Below are positions 17,186 through 26,239 of a DNA stretch of 64,000 bases, piece by piece. This DNA comes from an uncultured Christensenella sp. (GTDB taxonomy: Bacteria; Bacillota; Clostridia; Christensenellales; Borkfalkiaceae). Location: the NCBI GenBank assembly GCA_910583545.1, contig CAJTXM010000003.1, positions 1-64,000 of the forward strand. Reading direction: 5' to 3'. Position 1 is the stretch's first letter. The number at the start of each line of letters is the position of its first letter. A program made the translations under genes and the position numbers. Below the pieces are notes generated by a model. The model was not told the DNA's origin and did no database searches. It saw only the letters and a list, made by a program, of their open reading frames with translations.

Positions 17186-18082
17186 ATGAAAAAAGTTGCA
17201 GCTGTTGTAGTTACTTATAACCGTAAAAAGTTGTTACTTGAAAATATAGAATGTCTGTTGCATCAAAGCTATGATAATTTGGATATCATTATCATAGATA
17301 ACTGTAGTAGCGATGGGACAGAAGAAGCTCTTTCTTGTTATATACGGGACAAAAAAATTATATATCATAACACTTGTGAGAACTTGGGGGGAGCAGGTGG
17401 ATTTCACTGTGGTATCAAGTTAGCCTGTGAACTTGGGTACGAGTTTGTATGGGTAATGGACGATGATTGTATGCCTACGGAAAATGCCCTTGAAGAGTTT
17501 ATGAAATCTGACAGCGAGCTGAACGGGCAATACGGTTTTCTTTCAAGCAAAGTGTTATGGACAGACGGAAATGTTTGTCAGATGAATCTACAAAGGCGCA
17601 CAATGACCAAGAATGTAACCGATTTTTCTCAGAAAAGAATTACGGTGGTTATGGCGTCTTTTGTATCGTTGTTTTTCAAAAGCAGCACTGTTTATGAGTT
17701 GGGATTGCCTATAAAAGAGTTTTTCATATGGACAGATGATTGGGAATTTACAAGGCGCATTTCCCGTAAATATTTAAGTTATGTTGTAACTGATAGTGTT
17801 GTAATTCACAAATCGGCACAGAATATAGGCGCAAAAATAGAAAATGATTCTCTCGAAAGACTGCCCAGATACAGATATTTATACAGAAACGACGTATATC
17901 TGTACAGACGAGAAGGCATAAAAGGATTTTTTTATGAGTTGACAAGAATAAATTTTCATATGTTAAGGATTTTATTTAAAGCAAAGAATAAAAGGTTTAA
18001 ACGTATCGGAATGGTAATAAAAGGAACGCGCGAGGGAATAAAATTCAAACCGCAAATAGAGTATCCAGAGAAGAAAAATTAG
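17186..18082 (+). CDS. GT2-family glycosyltransferase
   Basis: 298 residues with a GT-A fold: AAVVVTYNRKKLL at the N-terminus, IIIDNCSSDGT, the NLGGAGGFHCG turn, the WVMDDDCMP metal-binding region, and an FIWTDDWEFTRR catalytic-base segment. The NLGGAGGF and DDW pattern resembles galactofuranosyl/rhamnosyl GT2 enzymes; the sugar cannot be fixed. It adds one residue to the lipid-linked repeat unit in the cytoplasm. Confidence 0.9.
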   Translation: MKKVAAVVVTYNRKKLLLENIECLLHQSYDNLDIIIIDNCSSDGTEEALSCYIRDKKIIYHNTCENLGGAGGFHCGIKLACELGYEFVWVMDDDCMPTENALEEFMKSDSELNGQYGFLSSKVLWTDGNVCQMNLQRRTMTKNVTDFSQKRITVVMASFVSLFFKSSTVYELGLPIKEFFIWTDDWEFTRRISRKYLSYVVTDSVVIHKSAQNIGAKIENDSLERLPRYRYLYRNDVYLYRREGIKGFFYELTRINFHMLRILFKAKNKRFKRIGMVIKGTREGIKFKPQIEYPEKKN

Positions 18083-18150
18083 AATTGAAATACTGTAGTC
18101 TTAAAAAAGTTTTAATGTTCAAATTTGCATAAGGAAATAATTTAGTTGTA

Positions 18151-19299
18151 ATGTTAGCATACTTTCTTGCATTTGCCATAAGTCTTCCTTTTCTTATGGA
18201 GGCTTCTCGCAACTATAAAAAATATAAATATCGGCCGTATGTCAAGGCAGACAGTAATCAGACTGGGTTAAAGCAAATTAATTCGTACGAAAACCGCCGA
18301 AATTACAGGTTGAAATACTTGTTTTTCTTTCTTATGGCTTTTTTGCCGCCATTTTTCATTTCTGCAGTTCGCTATGGAGTAGGTACAGATTACTTTTTTA
18401 CTTATGTCCCGGGATTTAACAGCATATTAAACGGTAAGCCTTATTATACTGAGTGGGGGTTTAATACTCTCAACGTGATTATACAGTGGTTTACAAATGA
18501 CTCTCAATGGCTTTTCGTTGTAACAAGTGCAATTTTCTTTGTTGTCGTATTACGCACTATCATTCACTATTCACAAATATCTGTTCTGTCTTTATCGATA
18601 CTATTCTTATCATGTATATATTTTTGGTCCTTGAATAATATTCGTCAGGCGTTAGCTGTAGTAATAGTATTTGCCGGATATCCCTATCTTGTAAACGGGA
18701 AATTTTTTAAGTATTCCCTGTGCATATTGGCCGGTTCGTTGTTCCACATTTCGGCATTCATAATGTTATTACCTTATATATTAGTACACATTAAATTTAT
18801 AAGACAAAATTTCTTGCCCTTTATAATTATCTTCTTGCTGTTACTGCCCGTTATTAGCAAGATTTTGGAGTATTCGCTTAGCGGAACTAAATATGCTTAT
18901 TACTTCAATGATGGATTTAATAACGGGTCGCACGGAAAACTGAATATATTATACAATGCTGTTTTCACTGTACTAACGTATTATATTTTAAGAAAATATT
19001 ACAGAAAAGACAATTCAGCTTACGTGCTCTTAATGATGCAATATTTGTCGCTATGGATATCTCTTTGCTGTCTGTTTATAAATATACCGGAGCTTATCGG
19101 AAGGCTTCTTATGTATACCCAAATATTTCAAGTGTTGCTTATTCCGTATTGTTGCAATAAAATTGAAGACCATAGTAACAGAGTTGGTTTTATAGTATTT
19201 TATATCATTTTATATATAGCTTACTTGGTTTATACTGTAGTTTTGAGAGGGAATTACGAAGTTTTGCCATATACTTGGATTTTTGGGAACAAATTATAA
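18151..19299 (+). CDS. EpsG-family polysaccharide polymerase-like membrane protein
   Basis: 382 residues with about ten hydrophobic helices. It has the EpsG hallmarks: an early RYGVGTDYFFTY loop, TEWGFNTLN, the WSLNNIRQALAVVI helix, and SLFHISAFIML. It is thought to act like Wzy, polymerising flipped repeat units outside the membrane. It is the only polymerase candidate in the cluster. AT-rich, like its neighbours. Confidence 0.88.
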   Translation: MLAYFLAFAISLPFLMEASRNYKKYKYRPYVKADSNQTGLKQINSYENRRNYRLKYLFFFLMAFLPPFFISAVRYGVGTDYFFTYVPGFNSILNGKPYYTEWGFNTLNVIIQWFTNDSQWLFVVTSAIFFVVVLRTIIHYSQISVLSLSILFLSCIYFWSLNNIRQALAVVIVFAGYPYLVNGKFFKYSLCILAGSLFHISAFIMLLPYILVHIKFIRQNFLPFIIIFLLLLPVISKILEYSLSGTKYAYYFNDGFNNGSHGKLNILYNAVFTVLTYYILRKYYRKDNSAYVLLMMQYLSLWISLCCLFINIPELIGRLLMYTQIFQVLLIPYCCNKIEDHSNRVGFIVFYIILYIAYLVYTVVLRGNYEVLPYTWIFGNKL

Positions 19300-19338
19300 A
19301 TGCTTAAAAGTTTAAATTAGATGAATCGGGTGTGAACA

Positions 19339-20454
19339 ATGAAAATTCTTGAAGTTTTCGGGGAGCCGATAAGTAACGGCGGACAGGAAGCATTTGTTAT
19401 AAACGTAATAAATACGATTGATATGTCGGAGTTGCAGATAGACTGTTTGACTCCATATTATTGTGAAAATGATTTTTATAAATCAGTAGTTGAAAGCAGA
19501 GGCGGACAAGTCTTTGCGTTTAATCTCCCATTTACACCGGGAAAAAGCAGAAAAAATATTTACAAAGTATTACTGGAATTTTTAAAGAAAAACAGTTATG
19601 ATGCAATTCATATTCATTCTGGCAGTATATCTGTTTTGAAATATGCGTCACAAGCGGCGAAAAAAGCTAAGATAGAAAAAATCTTGGTACATTCTCATTG
19701 CGCCGCAGATAAGAAAACGTTGAAGTATCGAATAGTCAAGGCTTTGTCATTTTCAGCTATTTCAAAATGTCCCACTCATTATTGCGCTTGTTCGCAAGTC
19801 GCAGGGTTTTGGAAATTTCCAAAGAAAATCGCATCAAAAAAACTTATCGAAATAAGAAATGGCGTTGATATAGAAAAATTCAGATACAATAGACGCAAAG
19901 ATGCTGATATAAGAAAAAAATACGGGATTCCCGAGAATGCTTTTGTTGTGGGACACGTAGGAAGATTTTCTTATCAGAAAAATCACGAGTTTTTAATAAA
20001 AATATTCAGTGCATTAAAAAACAGGATTGAAAAATCTTATCTGTTGCTGTTGGGCTCTGGCGAGCTGCTGGAAGATGTAGTTAAGCAGACAAAAGAATTA
20101 TGTTTAGACGACAGAGTGATTTTTGTCGGCAACGTCAATAATGCGGAAGATTATTATCAGGCAATGAACGTTTTTGTTTTGCCTTCACGGTTTGAGGGGT
20201 TGCCCATCGTTGGGGTAGAGGCGCAGGCGTCGGGATTGCCCGTGATTACTTCGAAAAATGTTTCTGATGAATTGAATATAGGTAAAAACGTTGTTTTTCT
20301 TGATTTGTCGGAAGATGTTGAACCGTGGGTTGATGAAATATGTCACTTTATCGATACTCCGCGTTTGGATAATACCCAACGTTTAATCGATAAAGGTTAT
20401 AGTATTGCAGATACTGCAGAAATGATAAGAAAAATATATTTAGGTACGTATTAA
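19339..20454 (+). CDS. GT4-family glycosyltransferase (EpsF-like)
   Basis: 371 residues, GT-B fold. An N-terminal SNGGQEAFVINVI acceptor loop precedes HIHSG and VHSHCAADKKTLKYR, and the C-terminal half has VGHVGRFSYQKNHEFLI, LLGSGEL, and the PSRFEGLPIVGVEAQASGLP donor-binding region with the E-x7-E motif. It is a retaining transferase of the EPS pathway. A 3-nt gap to the next gene suggests coupled translation. Confidence 0.93.
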   Translation: MKILEVFGEPISNGGQEAFVINVINTIDMSELQIDCLTPYYCENDFYKSVVESRGGQVFAFNLPFTPGKSRKNIYKVLLEFLKKNSYDAIHIHSGSISVLKYASQAAKKAKIEKILVHSHCAADKKTLKYRIVKALSFSAISKCPTHYCACSQVAGFWKFPKKIASKKLIEIRNGVDIEKFRYNRRKDADIRKKYGIPENAFVVGHVGRFSYQKNHEFLIKIFSALKNRIEKSYLLLLGSGELLEDVVKQTKELCLDDRVIFVGNVNNAEDYYQAMNVFVLPSRFEGLPIVGVEAQASGLPVITSKNVSDELNIGKNVVFLDLSEDVEPWVDEICHFIDTPRLDNTQRLIDKGYSIADTAEMIRKIYLGTY

Positions 20455-20457
20455 ACT

Positions 20458-21201
20458 ATGAGCGTTTACGTTGTCACGCATAAAAATTATAAGAAACCGG
20501 AAATAGCTTGTTATAAAACTTTGCTTGTCGGAGCATATAAAGGGCATATACTTGGAGAATATGTTTTAAACGACGATAACGGTGATAATATTTCCGAAAA
20601 AAATGCAAACTATTGTGAATTGACCGGGCTGTACTGGATTTGGAAGAATACAAACGATGATTATGCGGGAATAGTCCATTACAGAAGATATTTTTGTAAT
20701 TCTTTAAGTTCCAAAAAAATTCTTAAGGAAAAAACAATTCTTAAAAAGCTTAAAAGTTACGATATGATCGTTCCTTTTCGCAGAAAATTGAAGACAAGCG
20801 TTTTAGCGCAGTATTGCGAGCGGTCGGGGTTTAAAAAAGATATAGAATTGACGAGAAAAGTTATATCTGAATTATACCACGAATATTTAAATGATTTTGA
20901 CGATGTATTCAACAATAATTATGTTTATTTCTACAATATGTTTATAACTAAATCAAACATATTAAACGAGTATTGCGAATGGTTATTTAATATACTTTTC
21001 AAAGTTGAAGAATTGTGCGATATAAGTGAATATGATAATTACCAAAAAAGAATATTCGGCTTTTTATCGGAAAGACTGTTTACGGTATTTATTAAATATA
21101 AAAAATACAAGTTGTGTGAAACGGGTATCATAAATACAGAAGAGAAACATAAATTTCCGAAAAGCATATTGATTGCGTTAAAGAGATTTTTATACGGTTA
21201 A
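20458..21201 (+). CDS. DUF4422 glycosyltransferase 2
   Basis: 247 residues, paralogous to 16363-17130: VYVVTHKNYK start, NISEKNANYCELTGLYWIWKN block, YAGIVHYRRYF motif and the same QKRIFGFLSERLFTVF segment near the end. Two DUF4422 enzymes in one cluster suggest two related linkages, or one initiating and one branching step. Confidence 0.85.
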   Translation: MSVYVVTHKNYKKPEIACYKTLLVGAYKGHILGEYVLNDDNGDNISEKNANYCELTGLYWIWKNTNDDYAGIVHYRRYFCNSLSSKKILKEKTILKKLKSYDMIVPFRRKLKTSVLAQYCERSGFKKDIELTRKVISELYHEYLNDFDDVFNNNYVYFYNMFITKSNILNEYCEWLFNILFKVEELCDISEYDNYQKRIFGFLSERLFTVFIKYKKYKLCETGIINTEEKHKFPKSILIALKRFLYG

Positions 21202-21244
21202 ATGCGAATGAGTTTATTCTAACTTTTATAAACTTATATGAAAT

Positions 21245-23701
21245 ATGTCAAACAAGAGCATAAAGAAAAATTATATATTCAGTTTAATAAATAAACTTTT
21301 TGCGGTGTTAGTTCCTATTCTGGTGACACCCCACCTTGCGCGTGTTCTTGAACCTGACGGTAACGGCGCAATAAGTTTTATTGCTTCAATTGCTTCTTAT
21401 TTTGTTCTTTTTGCAAATTTAGGTATTGAAACTTACGGACAGAGAGTTATTGCGATTCATAGAGAAGAGCCTGCATATATAAAAAAGTTTTTTTACGAAA
21501 TAACTATACTGCGATCTATTCTTACAGTTGCCTGCCTTCTTCCGTATAGTTTTTTCTTTATAAGTAAATTCAACTCTTCGAATAACGCAATATATGCAAT
21601 TTTTGCGCTGTCCATTTTTTCGGTTATTTTTGATTTCACTTGGTTTTTTCAGGGCGTCGAAGATTTTAAAATTCTCGCCGTATCAAATATAATTACAAGA
21701 CTAATATACGTTGTTTTGGTATTCGTCCTTGTAAAATCGAAATCGGATCTGGCTCTTGCTTCCGGTCTTTCGGTTATGAATACGGTTTTGCCTTTCTTTT
21801 TAAGTCTTCCGTTTTTCAGGAAATATCTGAAAGGCAAATTAGAGGAGAAAATACGTCCGTTCAGCCATTTTAAAGAATGTTTGGTCTATTTCATTCCGAC
21901 TGTTGCAGTACAGATTTACACGGTTCTGGACAAGACTATGATAGGCTTGATCACTCATTCGGACTTTGAAAACGGTTACTATGAACAGGCGGAAAAGCTT
22001 GTAAAAATTCCTTTAACGCTTGTTACTACTTTATTTGTAATAATACGCTCGCGCATTTCTTATTATTATTCGCAGGAAGAGTATGGCAAGATATCCGATC
22101 TCATAAGCAAATCTGCAAATGTGGCATTCGGCTTTTCCTTGCCTATGATGACCGGGATAATTGCCGTTGCACGAACGTTGGTACCCATATATCTCGGTGA
22201 AGGTTATGATAAATGTATTTTGTTGTTATACGTTTTTTCGCCTATAATTCCTATAATTTCTATAAGTAATCTTATCGGTACGCATTATTACACGCCTTTT
22301 AATAAACAAAAGACGAGTAATTTGTTTCTCATTGCAGGCGCAGTAATAAATCTGATATTAAACTCGTTCCTTATATATCTTTTGCAGTCAGTCGGTGCCG
22401 CAATTGCCTCGGTAAGCGCAGAATTTGCGATTGCGGTATTGTATATTGTATTTGCAAGAAAGTTTATAAATCCGAAAATGTTTATTAAAATCGGTTACAA
22501 ATATTTAATTGCGTCGTTGATTATGTTCGTTCCCGTTTTCGTTATGGATTATTTTCTTCCTGAAACGCTTTGGGTTTTAGTCCTTGAAATAGGCGCAGGT
22601 ATTGCGGTTTATTTTGTTTTATTACTTATATTGAAAGTAGATTTTGTATTTTATTATCTTAGGATATATAAAAATAAAATTTGTTCTAAGTTCAGAAAAA
22701 AAACAGTTGTCGACGACGGCGGGCGTGAAGAAGAAATTGTGACGGACGGAGTGAAAGACGTAGAAGGTTTACAAAGGAAGGACGAAATGTGTACGAAAGA
22801 AGAAATAATCTGCAATTTCAAGGTCAGTTCCGAACGAAGAAAAGTTTGGGAAAAAGAACTTGAAATGGTTAAAATATTTATAGATATATGCGAAAAGCAT
22901 AATCTGAAATACGTTGCGTCGGGCGGTACCCTTTTAGGCGCAGTGAGGCATCGAGGATTTATTCCTTGGGACGACGATATCGATTTAATGATGCCGAGAA
23001 GCGATTTTGAAAAGTTTATAGAAGTTGCGCAAGCCGAATTATCGGAAAAATTTTTCCTGCAACATTATAAAACAGAAAAAAAATATATCAACGGACACGC
23101 TCAAATACGTAGCAGCGAGACTACGTGTTTAATAAGTACAAGCTTTGCTGATTTAAAAGCTGGTAAAAACTGCGGAATTTTTATTGATATTTTCCCCTAC
23201 GATGAAGTTCCCGACGACAGGAAAAAACGCGACAAACAGGCTAAAAAAATCAAGTTCCTTAAAAAAATCTGTTTTTACAGAATTTATAAGAGTAAAAGCG
23301 TTAAGGGCTTTATAAAAAATATAATTCAATCGGTTTACTTTTTATTTCATTCGCTTCAAAAAACTATCGAAAAAATCGATGTGCTTTCTCAAAAATATAA
23401 CGGACAGACTGACACCGTAGCGCTTGTTTCATTTTTACCGGGTTATGAGAAAAACGTCTGGAAGAAAGAGTGGTTTGAAGAAACCGAAAAATGTAAATTT
23501 GAAGATATAGTAATAAATATTCCCATAAAATATGATGAGGTATTGCGTACAGAATTCGGTGACTATATGCAATTGCCGAAAGATTTAAACGGTGTCAGTA
23601 TTCACGGCAGATGTTTTTTTGATACAGAAAAGTCTTATAAAAATTATACGAAATATACAAATAAAGATTTATTAGATTTAATTGATAAATTTTCTTTATA
23701 G
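21245..23701 (+). CDS. Fusion of a Wzx-type flippase and a LicD-family phosphotransferase
   Basis: 818 residues. Residues 1 to about 480 form an MVF/PST polysaccharide flippase with about 12-14 helices (early LFAVLVPILVTPHLARVLEP). After a charged linker (about 485-530), residues about 540-818 are LicD: KYVASGGTLLGAVRHRGFIPW followed by DDDIDLMMPR, the family's metal/substrate motif. LicD enzymes move phosphocholine or other phospho-alcohols from a CDP-carrier onto glycans. The fusion puts decoration at the flippase. The CDP-donor is probably made by the next two genes. Confidence 0.92.
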   Translation: MSNKSIKKNYIFSLINKLFAVLVPILVTPHLARVLEPDGNGAISFIASIASYFVLFANLGIETYGQRVIAIHREEPAYIKKFFYEITILRSILTVACLLPYSFFFISKFNSSNNAIYAIFALSIFSVIFDFTWFFQGVEDFKILAVSNIITRLIYVVLVFVLVKSKSDLALASGLSVMNTVLPFFLSLPFFRKYLKGKLEEKIRPFSHFKECLVYFIPTVAVQIYTVLDKTMIGLITHSDFENGYYEQAEKLVKIPLTLVTTLFVIIRSRISYYYSQEEYGKISDLISKSANVAFGFSLPMMTGIIAVARTLVPIYLGEGYDKCILLLYVFSPIIPIISISNLIGTHYYTPFNKQKTSNLFLIAGAVINLILNSFLIYLLQSVGAAIASVSAEFAIAVLYIVFARKFINPKMFIKIGYKYLIASLIMFVPVFVMDYFLPETLWVLVLEIGAGIAVYFVLLLILKVDFVFYYLRIYKNKICSKFRKKTVVDDGGREEEIVTDGVKDVEGLQRKDEMCTKEEIICNFKVSSERRKVWEKELEMVKIFIDICEKHNLKYVASGGTLLGAVRHRGFIPWDDDIDLMMPRSDFEKFIEVAQAELSEKFFLQHYKTEKKYINGHAQIRSSETTCLISTSFADLKAGKNCGIFIDIFPYDEVPDDRKKRDKQAKKIKFLKKICFYRIYKSKSVKGFIKNIIQSVYFLFHSLQKTIEKIDVLSQKYNGQTDTVALVSFLPGYEKNVWKKEWFEETEKCKFEDIVINIPIKYDEVLRTEFGDYMQLPKDLNGVSIHGRCFFDTEKSYKNYTKYTNKDLLDLIDKFSL

Positions 23702-23709
23702 GAGTGATA

Positions 23710-24798
23710 ATGTTAAACTTTGCAGTCGGTCCCGTTATGATGGAGCAGTCTATTCTGAATATTGGTGCTGAACAAATACCATATTTTCGCACGGAAAAAT
23801 TTTCTGCCGTAATGAAACAAAACGACAAGTTGATATGTGAACTTCTGAATGCGCCGAGAAACTCCTGTTCAGTCTTTATGACGGGTTCGGGTACTGCTTC
23901 TATGGAGGCATCCGTATTAAATACTTTAACACGAAACGATAAGGCAATAATAGTAAACGGCGGTTCATTCGGGGCGAGATTTTGTGAAATTTGCGATGTT
24001 CACGAAATTCCTTACGACGAAATAAAGTGCGAAGCAGGTAAAACACTGACTGCGTCTCAACTGTCTGATTTTGACGGTAAAAATTATACTGCGTTCATTT
24101 TTAATTTATGTGAAACTTCAACAGGAGTTTTATATGATTTGAATTTAATCTCGGATTTTTGTAAAAGGAATAAATTATTTTTAATAGTAGATGCGGTAAG
24201 TGCATTTTTATGCGATAAAATCGATATGACGGCAAACGCAATAGATGTATTGATAACTGGTTCGCAAAAAGCTCTCGGTTTAGCTCCCGGACTTTCAATT
24301 ATGTGTTTTAGCGAAAATGCATTAAATAGAATTAATGCAAATAATATAAATTCATTTTATTTTGATTTAAAAAAATATCTTGCTGACGGTAAACGCGGAC
24401 AAACGCCTTTTACGCCTGCGGTAGGCGTGATTTTACAGTTAAATAAGAGATTGAATAATATAATCAGTTTAGGCGGAATAGAAAACGAATTGCAAAAAGC
24501 TCGCCATAAAGCAGAATATTTTCGTGCGTCAATACGCAAATTACCGTTACAAATATTTGCAGATGAATGTTCAAATTCGGTTACTTCCTTAACTATTACA
24601 AAATCGAACAAATCCGCATATAAACTCTTTGAATTATTAATGAATGAATACGGAATTTTTGTATGTCCTAACGGTGGGAATTTGAAAGAAAAGGTTTTTC
24701 GTGTAGGACATATGGGTGATTTATGCGAAAATGATTATGATAAGCTTGTAAATGCGCTGTCTGAATGTTTACTGTCGGAGAAGATAAATTGTGATTAA
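23710..24798 (+). CDS. Class-V PLP aminotransferase
   Basis: About 362 residues. It resembles serine-pyruvate / 2-aminoethylphosphonate aminotransferases: N-terminal GPVMM, GSGTASMEA, an aspartate in IVDAVSA, and the PLP lysine in TGSQKALGLAPG. The start at ATG 23710 is preferred to GTG 23704 because AGGAG (23700-23704) is ideally spaced from it. It lies between LicD and a cytidylyltransferase and overlaps the latter by 8 nt. It probably makes the amino-alcohol or aminophosphonate head group. The true substrate is unknown. Confidence 0.85.
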   Translation: MLNFAVGPVMMEQSILNIGAEQIPYFRTEKFSAVMKQNDKLICELLNAPRNSCSVFMTGSGTASMEASVLNTLTRNDKAIIVNGGSFGARFCEICDVHEIPYDEIKCEAGKTLTASQLSDFDGKNYTAFIFNLCETSTGVLYDLNLISDFCKRNKLFLIVDAVSAFLCDKIDMTANAIDVLITGSQKALGLAPGLSIMCFSENALNRINANNINSFYFDLKKYLADGKRGQTPFTPAVGVILQLNKRLNNIISLGGIENELQKARHKAEYFRASIRKLPLQIFADECSNSVTSLTITKSNKSAYKLFELLMNEYGIFVCPNGGNLKEKVFRVGHMGDLCENDYDKLVNALSECLLSEKINCD

Positions 24799-26104
24799 GG
24801 TAATAACTTACGGAACATTTGATTTGCTGCATCAAGGGCATATTAATGTTTTGAAACGAGCCAAAGCTTTGGGTGATTATCTTATTGTAGGCGTAACGAC
24901 GGAAAATTTTGACGTTACGCGCGGTAAGATAAACGTGCGTCAAAGCTTGATGGAAAGAATGGAGGCCGTAAAAAATACTGGAATCGCCGATGAGGTTATA
25001 CCCGAAGAATACGTCGGGCAGAAAATTGACGACATAATAAGAAATGGCGTTTCGGTTTTTGCAATTGGCTCGGATTGGAAAGGTAAATTCGATTATCTGA
25101 ACGAATATTGTCAGGTAGTATATTTGCCGAGAACAGAAGGGGTTTCAAGCACTCAGTTAAGGTCCGATAAATGTCTGAATATAGGAATTGTTGGAAGCGA
25201 TCCTACGCTTTTAAAATTTTATAAACAGGTTCAGTTTGTAAATGGGCTTAAAATAAACGGTATTTTAAGTGAAGAAAATATTGAATTTGATTTAAGATCC
25301 GTTATACGTTATTCGGATTACAGCGAATTACTTTTAAATAATGACGTGGTCTATGTGGCTGTGCGCCCCGAAGAACGTTATAAATATATCAGGCAGGCGC
25401 TTGAATCAAAAAAACACGTAATTTCAGAGTCTCCTATTGCGCTGTCTGCCGACAGAACAGAAGAATTATTTGAAATAGCCCAAAAAAACAATTTGCAACT
25501 TTTTGATTCAATCAAAACCGCGTATGCTTTGCCTTTTTTGCGTTTGGTTTTGCTCGTTAAGAGTGGGATTATCGGCGAAATAAAAAATATAGATGTAACC
25601 TGTACAAGCCTTGAAATGTACGAGTGGTTAAAAAAGACAAAGTATTATACAAGTTTTACGGGTTGGGGGTCGATTGCGTTATTGCCGGTTTTTAAAATTT
25701 TAGGCTGCGAGTTTGATGATATCTTTTTCCTTACACTCAATTCTGATGGAATTAAAGATATATTTACAAAAATTACGATTAAATACAAAGAAGCTATTGC
25801 TACCGTTAACGTTGGCATCGGTATAAAATCGGAGGGCGATTTAAGAATTTCCGGCACGAAAGGGTATATTTATGTGCCGTCGCCTTGGTGGAAGTCTGGT
25901 TACTTTGAAGTCAGATATGAAAATTCTGCACAGAATAAACCGTATTTTTATGATAATGAAGGCGAGGGACTACGAACAGAACTGGTTCAATTTGTCCGTT
26001 GCGTTTCAAATTTAGAGAGAAATTTTTATATGGATGACAGCATCAGTAAAAATATCGGTGGCGCAATGGATTTATTTAAAAAATCAATGGAAAAATTTGA
26101 TTGA
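24791..26104 (+). CDS. Fusion of a TagD-like cytidylyltransferase and a Gfo/Idh/MocA-like oxidoreductase
   Basis: 437 residues from a GTG start. Residues 1 to about 130 match glycerol-3-phosphate cytidylyltransferases: TYGTFDLLHQGHINVLKRAK carries the HxGH nucleotide motif, and GVSSTQLR resembles the ISSTxIR motif. Residues about 138-437 have a Rossmann start (NIGIVGSD), the HVISESP motif in place of EKP, and a C-terminal beta-sheet domain of the Gfo/Idh/MocA family. Together they could reduce or oxidise a small phospho-compound and activate it as a CDP-derivative for LicD. TarI/TarJ-like logic, but with a different reductase family. Confidence 0.85.
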   Translation: MIKVITYGTFDLLHQGHINVLKRAKALGDYLIVGVTTENFDVTRGKINVRQSLMERMEAVKNTGIADEVIPEEYVGQKIDDIIRNGVSVFAIGSDWKGKFDYLNEYCQVVYLPRTEGVSSTQLRSDKCLNIGIVGSDPTLLKFYKQVQFVNGLKINGILSEENIEFDLRSVIRYSDYSELLLNNDVVYVAVRPEERYKYIRQALESKKHVISESPIALSADRTEELFEIAQKNNLQLFDSIKTAYALPFLRLVLLVKSGIIGEIKNIDVTCTSLEMYEWLKKTKYYTSFTGWGSIALLPVFKILGCEFDDIFFLTLNSDGIKDIFTKITIKYKEAIATVNVGIGIKSEGDLRISGTKGYIYVPSPWWKSGYFEVRYENSAQNKPYFYDNEGEGLRTELVQFVRCVSNLERNFYMDDSISKNIGGAMDLFKKSMEKFD

Positions 26105-26161
26105 CGGAAAAATTTGACTAACCGTAAATAATAACTTAATATATAATGTATCGGAATTTTT

Positions 26162-26208
26162 CCGAGACATTTTCTATGTCTCGGTGGAGTATTGCTACGC
26201 AATACTCC
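26162..26208 (+). promoter_or_regulatory. Two adjacent hairpins upstream of the InlB/GDPD lipoprotein
   Basis: Perfect 9-bp stems at 26162-26170/26176-26184 and 26186-26194/26200-26208, separated by one base. A TATAAT lies at 26142-26147 with only a poorly spaced TTGACT upstream. No long T run follows, so they are more likely a leader structure or mRNA-stabilising element than a plain terminator. Confidence 0.5.
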
Positions 26209-26239
26209 TAAACACTATTAATGGCAAAGGAAAAAAAAT

